Below are positions 1-4,953 of a DNA stretch of 6,757 nt, in pieces; position 1 is the stretch's first letter, and every line of letters begins with the position of its first letter. The stretch is from Candidatus Cloacimonadota bacterium. GTDB taxonomy: Bacteria > Cloacimonadota > Cloacimonadia > JGIOTU-2. The position numbers and the translations under genes were made by a program. The notes under the pieces were generated by a model. It worked only from the letters and a program-made list of their open reading frames with translations, was not told where the DNA came from and did not search any database. Location of the stretch: contig JAGGUR010000092.1 in NCBI GenBank assembly GCA_021158425.1, forward strand, positions 1 to 6,757. Direction: 5' to 3'.

Positions 1-4
1 AACA

Positions 5-26
5 GGACACAAAGGAGAATGAAAAT
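5..26 (+). repeat. Dispersed repeat, copy 1 (GGACnCAAAGGAG type)
   Basis: This 22-base stretch matches 4777-4798 at 20 of 22 positions; the differences are at positions 5 and 14 of the repeat. The second copy directly follows a GTCCCGA/TCGGGAC hairpin. This copy begins at the window edge, so a matching hairpin may lie just outside. It contains an AAAGGAG sequence resembling a ribosome binding site. The only reading frame after it is a 22-codon one (19-87) that runs into the palindrome at 68-85. I read it as a dispersed intergenic repeat fragment rather than a gene start. Confidence 0.5.
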
Positions 27-67
27 TAAGAGATGGAGTGCACAGATTCCAATTGCAATTGTTCCTA

Positions 68-85
68 ATCCCGATATATCGGGAT
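68..85. repeat. Perfect 18-base palindrome
   Basis: The sequence is ATCCCGAT, then AT, then ATCGGGAT, so the arms pair perfectly with a two-base centre. It shares the TCCCGA/TCGGGA stem core with the hairpin at 4760-4780. This suggests a family of short intergenic palindromes in this genome. No T-run follows, so it is not a typical intrinsic terminator. Confidence 0.6.
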
Positions 86-86
86 A

Positions 87-126
87 ATCCTGTTTATAAA
101 AACACTATTACAAATGGTGTTAGGAT
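87..126 (+). other. Possible stem-loop in the leader of the first gene
   Basis: Bases 101-109 (AACACTATT) pair with 113-121 (AATGGTGTT) through one G-T wobble around a three-base loop. An outer ATCCT/AGGAT pair (87-91 with 122-126) extends the stem, leaving nine unpaired bases on the left side. No T-run follows. It could be a leader structure or a decayed terminator of an upstream gene. The rest of this roughly 200-base spacer shows three copies of GTAATT at 136-154 and no recognisable promoter. Confidence 0.3.
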
Positions 127-165
127 CGTTTCTATGTAATTGTAATTCGTAATTTTACATTTAAA

Positions 166-214
166 TTTGTGTCTTTGTGCCTTTGTGGCAAAAAAGGTAT
201 TTACATATGAAAAA
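166..214 (+). repeat. Reiterated octamer plus gene-start cassette, copy 1
   Basis: TTTGTG occurs three times at exact 8-base spacing (166, 174, 182). A purine run and GGTATTTACATATGAAAAA (196-214) follow, which includes the start codon at 207. The same arrangement recurs at 4908-4953, with TCTGCG in place of TTTGTG and 17 of 19 bases shared across the start. The two word sets differ only by C/T transitions. The pattern therefore looks like one repeat family placed just upstream of genes. Confidence 0.6.
190..197 (+). promoter_or_regulatory. Ribosome binding site deciding the start at 207
   Basis: AAAAAAGG ends 9 bases before the ATG at 207. The in-frame GTG at 177 lies inside the reiterated octamer and has no comparable site, so ATG 207 is chosen. 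Confidence 0.6.
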
Positions 215-1571
215 CATTAAAATAGAAAGATATTTCTCTTTGGCAGAAGGAAACTTCATCCATATAGACTTTTTCCCAACCAATTCAGAGAAAGTGGCAT
301 TGGTTTTCCAAACTTCTGAAAAGGGTCCACTTGCTGAAAAAGCAATAACCTTGCTTGTTCAAGTCTTTAAGGAACACTTCTATCAAGATGGATACGAAAT
401 AAAAGAGCGGCTACGAAAGACTGCTGTGGAAATGCATTGGAGACTTGCTGCATTTTTCAACAGAGAAAATCATAAATTTGAAATCTCAACAGTAATTCTT
501 ATTATTAGAAATGATATTGTTTATGCAATTCAATTAGGAAGACTTGTCATTATATCTTATTCTGATAAGTTAGAATATATTGGATTTGATATTAATAAAA
601 TCTATGAGGAAAATTATGAACTTCCTATTTTAGGAATTAAAGAGGCGGAAATTCAGATTAAGACTTATGCTAAAAAAGTAATAAAAGATACAAATGTTGT
701 TGTCTTGCCTGCTAAATTATCTAATGAGTTTAATACAAATATCTCTACAAAAAGTGATTTTGAGAAGCAAATTTCCAGGCTAATTGAAAGTGAACAGAAG
801 CCTATCTTAAAAATTGATATTTCTGAAGGTTCTGGCAGGTTACCGTATAAGAAAAAATTCAGAATTACTACCAAGGGATCCGCTATAGCTTTGGTAATTG
901 TTATCATCATTGCTGGTTTCTATGTATTCTTTGGAAAGAAATGGGGACAAGGAGCAATAGGTAGCGGAAAAGAATTTGTGGGTGAAAAGAAGAGATTAAT
1001 TATTGATTATAGTGCTTTATTGCCAAAAATTCCCATTCCAAAACTTGAAAAAGATTGGGAGTGGATATCATCTGCTAATATTACCATAAATCCAGTTTTT
1101 GATTCAGATAATATTTATTTAGTAAGCAACAAAACTTTTACTTGTATACGGAAAAACAGTTATAAACTTAAATGGAGTAAATCATTTCAAGACGCAATAA
1201 TAAATATCAAACTGTTACGAGAAGAGAAAATATTATTGATAGATGAACAAGGGATGCAATATTTGATAGAAAAGGCAAAAGGTCACTTGTTGTGGAAAAG
1301 AGAGGTTCCAGTCCAAATTTCTAAAATAGAAAAGCAAACCCCAGAAATAATTGCTATTGATTATATCAGAGATGGTAGGCTGGAAGAGAACTATTATGTT
1401 ACTGTTAGTAGAAATAGAATGTTGATAATATCTGGTGAAAAAGGTAAAATTATTGCACAAAAAAGTTTTCAACAAAATATAGACTTCATTTCTGAGTATG
1501 ACTATGTTGAAAAGTGTTTTTATTTAACCTTTGGCAAAAAGATATTAAAGATAAATTTAGTTCTAGGATAG
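207..1571 (+). CDS. Membrane protein: degenerate PP2C-like domain, one TM helix, PQQ-like propeller
   Basis: This is a 454-residue protein. Residues 1 to about 195 resemble a shortened PP2C-type serine/threonine phosphatase. VALVFQTSEKGPLAEKA (30-46) lies where the family has DGMGG...GEVAS. STVILIIRNDIVYAIQLGR (94-112) matches the TTLVAALI...VANVGDSR strands. DTNVVVLPAKL (161-171) matches GDxLLLCSDGL. The metal-binding aspartates of the first and last motifs are absent, so I infer an inactive pseudophosphatase acting as a binding or scaffold domain. A basic stretch (YKKKFRITTK) precedes one helix at about 224-246, predicting an inside N-terminus and an outside C-terminus. Residues 283-454 show repeats of the PQQ-like beta-propeller type, such as VFDSDNIYLVSN followed by KLKWSKSF and later GHLLWKREV, giving perhaps four blades. 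A longer version would start at GTG 177, but that lies in a repeat. The propeller assignment is firmer than the PP2C one. The ligand and partner are unknown. Confidence 0.6.
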   Translation: MKNIKIERYFSLAEGNFIHIDFFPTNSEKVALVFQTSEKGPLAEKAITLLVQVFKEHFYQDGYEIKERLRKTAVEMHWRLAAFFNRENHKFEISTVILIIRNDIVYAIQLGRLVIISYSDKLEYIGFDINKIYEENYELPILGIKEAEIQIKTYAKKVIKDTNVVVLPAKLSNEFNTNISTKSDFEKQISRLIESEQKPILKIDISEGSGRLPYKKKFRITTKGSAIALVIVIIIAGFYVFFGKKWGQGAIGSGKEFVGEKKRLIIDYSALLPKIPIPKLEKDWEWISSANITINPVFDSDNIYLVSNKTFTCIRKNSYKLKWSKSFQDAIINIKLLREEKILLIDEQGMQYLIEKAKGHLLWKREVPVQISKIEKQTPEIIAIDYIRDGRLEENYYVTVSRNRMLIISGEKGKIIAQKSFQQNIDFISEYDYVEKCFYLTFGKKILKINLVLG

Positions 1572-1578
1572 AAGTCGT

Positions 1579-1651
1579 CATACGGTTGCAGTTGCGAGCC
1601 TGGAACCGGTTTATGGCAAACGGCAAACGAACCGTTTCCGTCATCCGTATG
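1579..1651. repeat. Nested inverted-repeat element in GC-richer spacer
   Basis: The outer arms CATACGG (1579-1585) and CCGTATG (1645-1651) are perfect complements. Inside them GGAACCGGTT (1602-1611) pairs with AACCGTTTCC (1630-1639) at 9 of 10 positions. An alternative inner hairpin is AAACGG/CCGTTT (1618-1623 with 1632-1637). The stretch is clearly richer in G+C than the flanking genes. It looks like a small nonautonomous repeat or structured transcript. It lacks a T-run, so it is not a standard terminator for the preceding gene. Confidence 0.45.
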
Positions 1652-1668
1652 CCATTCAGAGCAACGCA

Positions 1669-1688
1669 ATCCCAGCATTCGCGGGGAT
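1669..1688. repeat. Short hairpin of the ATCCC...GGGAT intergenic type
   Basis: ATCCCAGC and GCGGGGAT pair around ATTC with a single A-G mismatch. This resembles the widespread bacterial intergenic palindromes of the form ATTCCCGCGAATGCGGGAAT. It sits just before the ribosome binding site of the HD-domain gene. Confidence 0.45.
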
Positions 1689-1710
1689 AAACGATAACCG
1701 ATTTGTCAAA

Positions 1711-1717
1711 AGAGAGG
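1711..1717 (+). promoter_or_regulatory. Ribosome binding site of the HD-domain gene
   Basis: AGAGAGG lies 7 bases before the ATG at 1725, which fixes that start. Confidence 0.6.
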
Positions 1718-1724
1718 ATAAAAT

Positions 1725-2270
1725 ATGGAACGCTCACAGGCTTTTGAGTTACTTAAAAAGAATGTAAAAAATAAAAATCTGCAGAAACATTGTCTTGCTG
1801 TAGAAGCCTCAATGAGGCACTTTGCGCTATACTTTAATCAGGATGAGGAGAAATGGGGATTGGCTGGTCTGCTGCACGATTTAGATTATGAGAAAACAAA
1901 AAATGATTTCTCAAAACATGGCTTCACATCCGTAGAAATGCTGAAAGATTATAATCTTGATGAAGAAGTTCTAAATGCTATTCGCTCACATTCGGGGCAT
2001 ATTGAAAGAGTATCTTTAATGGATAAAGTGCTTTTTGCAGTAGATTCCTTAACTGGACTTATTGTTGCCTCGGCTTTAATGCATCCCGAAAAGAAAATAT
2101 CAACTTTAGATACAAAGTTTGTTATGAGAAGATTTAAAGACAAAAGATTTGCAGCAGGAGCAAATCGTGAGCAAATAAAATCCTGTTCTGAATTTGATAT
2201 GGAACTTGAGGATTTTATTTCGCATACTATTGAGGCAATGGCTGGAATAGAAAATATACTTGGGTTTTAA
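1725..2270 (+). CDS. HD-domain metal-dependent hydrolase
   Basis: This 181-residue soluble protein belongs to the HD superfamily, whose members are metal-dependent phosphohydrolases acting on nucleotides or phosphoesters. The metal-site pattern is visible: H22 (LQKHCLAVE), the HD pair H51-D52 in GLLHDLDYE, H65 (SKHG), H89 and H92 in RSHSGH, and D107 in AVDSLTGL. The C-terminal part, with KRFAAGANREQI and the acidic tail ending EAMAGIENILGF, matches the compact HDIG-type predicted hydrolases, which are usually about 180-200 residues, so it appears complete. There is no signal peptide or membrane segment, so it should be cytoplasmic. It probably starts an operon with the permease and PspC genes downstream, separated from the permease by 116 bases. 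The substrate cannot be read from the sequence. Confidence 0.85.
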   Translation: MERSQAFELLKKNVKNKNLQKHCLAVEASMRHFALYFNQDEEKWGLAGLLHDLDYEKTKNDFSKHGFTSVEMLKDYNLDEEVLNAIRSHSGHIERVSLMDKVLFAVDSLTGLIVASALMHPEKKISTLDTKFVMRRFKDKRFAAGANREQIKSCSEFDMELEDFISHTIEAMAGIENILGF

Positions 2271-2298
2271 CTTTCATATAAGTGAGTATAATTTTAAT

Positions 2299-2305
2299 AA
2301 AGAGG
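2299..2305 (+). promoter_or_regulatory. Orphan Shine-Dalgarno-like sequence
   Basis: The AAAGAGG sequence has no usable in-frame start near it: TTG at 2306 is followed at once by TGA. The next gene start, ATG 2387, is 81 bases away and lacks its own purine-rich site. The hairpin minisatellite lies between them. GGTTG (2304-2308) can also pair with CAACC (2364-2368), which would hide part of the site. Confidence 0.35.
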
Positions 2306-2308
2306 TTG

Positions 2309-2372
2309 TGAATCAGTTGAACTGGTTGAATCAGTTGAATCAGTTCAACCAGTTCAACTAATTCAACCAATT
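2309..2372. repeat. 9-base minisatellite forming a long hairpin
   Basis: Seven consecutive 9-base units run from 2310: GAATCAGTT, GAACTGGTT, GAATCAGTT twice, then CAACCAGTT, CAACTAATT, CAACCAATT. The first half is the near reverse complement of the second. Bases 2315-2330 pair perfectly with 2344-2359 (16 base pairs, 13-base loop). After one mismatch, 2309-2313 pairs with 2361-2365. It lies in the leader of the permease gene. With no T-run after it, an intrinsic terminator is unlikely. A leader hairpin, slippage-prone repeat or nonautonomous element are the options. Confidence 0.75.
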
Positions 2373-2386
2373 TAACTATATCTATT

Positions 2387-4240
2387 ATGGCATTAAAAAA
2401 GCAGTTAGGTCTTTTAAATGTATTCTGTATTTCAGCAGGAGCAATGATAAGTTCTGGGCTGTTTGTTCTGCCAGGCATAGCATTCGCTAAATGTGGACCA
2501 GCAGTAATAATTGCATATCTCTTTGCAGGAATTATTTTTATTCCCAGTTTACTATCACAGGCAGAACTTGGCACAGCAATGCCCAGGGCTGGTGGAAGCT
2601 ATTTTTTCATTGAAAGAAGTATGGGTCCGGCAGCAGGAACCTTAGGCGGTTTTGTTACTTGGTTTAGTTTGGCGCTGAAAAGTGCATTTGCCCTTATCGG
2701 TATTGGAGCATTTACTATTCTGATTTTTCCATCTATTACAGAACTACAAATCAAAATTATTGCGGCTATATTTTGTGTAATATTTACAATTCTTAATATC
2801 AAAAGTGTTAAGCACACGGGACGTGTACAGATTATTTTAGTATTAGGACTGTTGGGGATTCTTTTTATTTACAGTGCTTTTGGGATAAAAAATATAGATT
2901 TACAGAAATATATACCCTTTTCGCCAAAAGGATTTAGCTCTATTATTCCTGTTATTGGGTTAGTTTTTATTTCCTTTGCAGGGGTTACCAAAATAGCAAG
3001 TGTTGCTGAAGAGATAAAAAATCCCAGGAGGAATTTACCGCTCGGAATGTTTCTGTCTTTCTTTATTGTTCTTGTTTTTTATATTATTGTAATTTTTATA
3101 ACAGTAGGTGTATTAGATTCATCCAAATTAAGTAACTCGCTTACACCTATTTCAGATGGAGCAGGTATATTTATGGGCTCTTTTGGAATAATAATTTTAG
3201 CAATTGCTGCGCTTTTTGCCTTTTTTTCTACAGCCAATGCGGGAATCCTATCCGCTTCAAGATTTCCGCTTGCAATGAGTAGAGACCATTTATTGCCTGA
3301 ATTCTTTGGTAAGATAAGCAAAAAATCTGGTACTCCTTATATATCTATTATTCTTACTGGAATTTTTATGATTGTTATGATTTCCTCTTTTAATCTTGAA
3401 AATCTTGTAAAAGTCGCATCTACTATGCAGATTATTTTGCTTATGTATGTAAATGCTTCGGTTATTGTAATGCGAGAAAGCAAGATTCAGACCTATAGTC
3501 CTTCGTTCCATTCACCATTATATCCATGGATACAAATAGCTGCAATTATAATATATGGATTTCTGATTCTTGAAATGGGAAGGATTTCGCTTATTATTAC
3601 TGGTTGTTTTATTATTCTCTCCATTCTTTGGTATTTGATTTATGTGCGATTTAGAGTGAAAAGGAAATCTGCACTTATCCATATTGTTGAGAGAATTACA
3701 GATAAGAAGATAAAAACTACCACACTTGTAAAAGAGTTAAAAGATATTTTGGTTGAGCGAGATAATATTATTGAGGATAGATTTGATAAACTTATTAGTA
3801 AATGCGAGATATTGGATATAGAGAGGTCAATGACCGCGGAGGAATTTTTTAAGATTATTGCGGAACATCTATCAAAAAGGCAAAACATTAATGCGGATAT
3901 GCTGTATGACCTTTTGATTAAAAGAGAGGAACAATCAACAACTGCTTTACAGCCCGGTATGGCAATTCCTCATATTATTATAGAAGGAAATAATAAATTT
4001 GATATTTTATTAGCAAGATGCAAAGAAGGGATTATATTTTCTTTAGATTTGCCTCCTGTTTATACTGTTTTTGTTTTAATAGGAACTCGTGATGAAAGGA
4101 ATTTTCATCTGCGGGCCTTGATGTCAATTGCACAGATTGTTCAGCAGCCGGATTTTGAAAGACGCTGGCTTAAAGCTAAAAATATTGAAGATTTAAGAAA
4201 CGTAATTCTATTATCAGAAAGAAAAAGAGATAAGCAATGA
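2387..4240 (+). CDS. APC-family amino-acid permease fused to a PTS EIIA-type domain
   Basis: This is a 617-residue inner-membrane protein. Residues from about 10 to 423 form an APC-superfamily transporter with about twelve hydrophobic segments. The substrate-binding first helix reads SAGAMISSGLFVLPG (16-30), and PRAGGSYFFIERSMGP follows in the usual place. A linker (about 424-481) contains ERDNIIEDRFDKLI. Residues 482-612 resemble the fructose/nitrogen class of PTS EIIA. The signature is LIKREEQSTTALQPGMAIPH, where H529 sits at the family's phospho-accepting histidine, followed by NFHLRALMSIAQIV. Uptake of an amino acid or related amine is the likely role. The cytoplasmic EIIA domain may gate transport or read phosphorylation state, which is inferred. 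Such fusions are known in other bacteria. ATG 2387 fits the family start MALKKQLGLLNV but has no adjacent ribosome binding site. The end overlaps the PspC gene by four bases. Confidence 0.88.
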   Translation: MALKKQLGLLNVFCISAGAMISSGLFVLPGIAFAKCGPAVIIAYLFAGIIFIPSLLSQAELGTAMPRAGGSYFFIERSMGPAAGTLGGFVTWFSLALKSAFALIGIGAFTILIFPSITELQIKIIAAIFCVIFTILNIKSVKHTGRVQIILVLGLLGILFIYSAFGIKNIDLQKYIPFSPKGFSSIIPVIGLVFISFAGVTKIASVAEEIKNPRRNLPLGMFLSFFIVLVFYIIVIFITVGVLDSSKLSNSLTPISDGAGIFMGSFGIIILAIAALFAFFSTANAGILSASRFPLAMSRDHLLPEFFGKISKKSGTPYISIILTGIFMIVMISSFNLENLVKVASTMQIILLMYVNASVIVMRESKIQTYSPSFHSPLYPWIQIAAIIIYGFLILEMGRISLIITGCFIILSILWYLIYVRFRVKRKSALIHIVERITDKKIKTTTLVKELKDILVERDNIIEDRFDKLISKCEILDIERSMTAEEFFKIIAEHLSKRQNINADMLYDLLIKREEQSTTALQPGMAIPHIIIEGNNKFDILLARCKEGIIFSLDLPPVYTVFVLIGTRDERNFHLRALMSIAQIVQQPDFERRWLKAKNIEDLRNVILLSERKRDKQ

Positions 4241-4653
4241 AGGTTAAAAAGAAATTATATCGTGATTTGAAGAATAAGAAAATTGCTGGAGTATGTAGTG
4301 GATTAGCAGAATATTTTGATATTGATGTTACATTGGTGAGAGTTATCTGGGTTTTATTGACTTTATTAGGTGGCGCAGGTGTGCTTTCTTATTTAGCAGC
4401 CATTATAATTATTCCTAAAAAACCGAATGGAGCTGTTGAAGTTGAGATAGTGGAGAAGGATAAAGTAAAAGCAAGGCTACATCTTAGCAAGAGTGATAAA
4501 TTTATTTTTGGTGTATGTGGCGGATTAGCTGAATATTTCAATATAGATTCCAGTTTAGTGAGGATTTTTTTTGTGGTCTTGATATTCTCTGTTGGTTTTG
4601 GTATTTTGCTTTATTTGATTTTAGCGATTGTTATACCAAAAGAGAAAGGTTAA
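4237..4653 (+). CDS. Tandem PspC-domain membrane protein
   Basis: This 138-residue protein is made of two PspC domains. The first (about 1-62) runs KLYRDLKNKKIAGVCSGLAE, then YFDIDVTLVRVIW and a hydrophobic stretch ending IIIIPKK. The second (about 76-138) repeats this as FIFGVCGGLAEYFNIDSSLVR and ends IVIPKEKG. An acidic/basic linker (VEVEIVEKDKVKARL) joins them. Single PspC domains of about 60 residues occur in phage-shock PspC and in many stand-alone proteins. They are membrane-associated and linked to envelope-stress sensing. The start ATG overlaps the permease stop as ATGA, indicating translational coupling and probably a shared membrane function. No DNA-binding or kinase domain is attached, so regulator identity cannot be claimed. 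Confidence 0.88.
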   Translation: MKVKKKLYRDLKNKKIAGVCSGLAEYFDIDVTLVRVIWVLLTLLGGAGVLSYLAAIIIIPKKPNGAVEVEIVEKDKVKARLHLSKSDKFIFGVCGGLAEYFNIDSSLVRIFFVVLIFSVGFGILLYLILAIVIPKEKG

Positions 4654-4659
4654 ATAGAT

Positions 4660-4684
4660 ATAGGAAAATATAATTTCTATTTTT
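4660..4684 (+). terminator. Weak possible terminator after the PspC gene
   Basis: ATAGGAAA (4660-4667) can pair with TTTCTAT (4674-4680) with one bulged base, and a run of five T (4680-4684) follows. The stem is short and AT-rich, so termination efficiency is doubtful, but the position just after the operon's last stop is right. Confidence 0.25.
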
Positions 4685-4737
4685 GTGGATTATTTAGTTT
4701 CTTTAATCAGTATTTTTGGGGTGTGCAATCTGTAGGC

Positions 4738-4752
4738 TATTTTCAGATGAAA
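4738..4752. repeat. 15-base direct repeat, copy 1
   Basis: TATTTTCAGATGAAA occurs here and again exactly at 4937-4951, where it spans the start codon of the exported-protein gene. Here the frame opened by its ATG (4747) closes after 15 codons. It therefore looks like a duplicated gene-start fragment with no gene attached. The segment between the copies carries the hairpins and the dispersed repeat. Confidence 0.6.
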
Positions 4753-4759
4753 CACTCAT

Positions 4760-4780
4760 GTCCCGAAAACAAATCGGGAC
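4760..4780. repeat. GTCCCGA/TCGGGAC hairpin
   Basis: The seven-base arms at 4760-4766 and 4774-4780 are perfect complements around AAACAAA. The stem core matches the palindrome at 68-85. The dispersed repeat at 4777-4798 begins in its right arm. Confidence 0.55.
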
Positions 4781-4798
4781 GCAAAGGAGTATGAAAAT
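4777..4798 (+). repeat. Dispersed repeat, copy 2 (GGACnCAAAGGAG type)
   Basis: This matches 5-26 at 20 of 22 bases. AAAGGAG at 4783-4789 stands 7 bases before ATG 4797. That ATG opens a 27-codon frame running through the adjacent inverted repeats and stopping at 4880. Because that frame is made of palindromic DNA, I do not call it a gene. Confidence 0.5.
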
Positions 4799-4808
4799 GG
4801 CATGTAAG

Positions 4809-4879
4809 CATTCCCAATCCCCAATTCAATTGGGGAGGGCTTCTGTCTCGGCTTGGCCGAGCCAAGACGGATGGGAATG
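4809..4879. repeat. 71-base composite inverted-repeat element
   Basis: The outer arms CATTCCCA (4809-4816) and TGGGAATG (4872-4879) are perfect complements. Inside are CCCCAATT/AATTGGGG (4819-4826 with 4828-4835) and a 24-base near-palindrome at 4845-4868 with one mismatch and one wobble pair. The element is much richer in G+C than the flanking sequence. This three-stem layout resembles a miniature nonautonomous element or REP-like repeat and would give a cloverleaf-like fold if transcribed. Nothing in it resembles a tRNA. Confidence 0.65.
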
Positions 4880-4907
4880 AAAGGTTAAAAAAGAAATAGA
4901 AACTATC

Positions 4908-4953
4908 TCTGCGAACTCTGCGTCTCTGCGGTGGGGTATTTTCAGATGAAAAA
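4908..4953 (+). repeat. Reiterated word plus gene-start cassette, copy 2
   Basis: TCTGCG occurs at 4908, 4917 and 4925, then GGTATTTTCAGATGAAAAA (4935-4953) spans the ATG at 4946. It is the counterpart of 166-214. GGTGGGG (4930-4936), 9 bases before the ATG, is the only candidate ribosome binding site and is imperfect. Confidence 0.6.

Noticed and set aside
19..87. 22-codon frame after an AAAGGAG sequence
   Set aside because: The spacing to the ATG is too short and the frame runs through a palindrome. It is best explained as part of a dispersed repeat.
177..206. GTG start extending the first gene by ten residues
   Set aside because: It lies inside the reiterated TTTGTG octamer and lacks a ribosome binding site. 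ATG 207 has one at good spacing.
2310..2372. CRISPR-like array
   Set aside because: The units are only 9 bases and contiguous, with no spacers and no cas genes nearby.
2227..2574. Reverse-strand frame with a repeated ELV/LIQ peptide
   Set aside because: The repetitive peptide is the 9-base minisatellite translated without interruption because 9 is a multiple of 3. The rest is antisense to the permease.
4809..4879. tRNA or riboswitch because of a cloverleaf-like fold
   Set aside because: It has no tRNA landmarks such as the T-loop or CCA-adjacent stem, and no known riboswitch core. The symmetric arms fit a repeat element better.
4797..4880. 27-codon frame with a well-spaced AAAGGAG
   Set aside because: Nearly all of it is the 71-base inverted-repeat element, and the predicted peptide has no recognisable feature.
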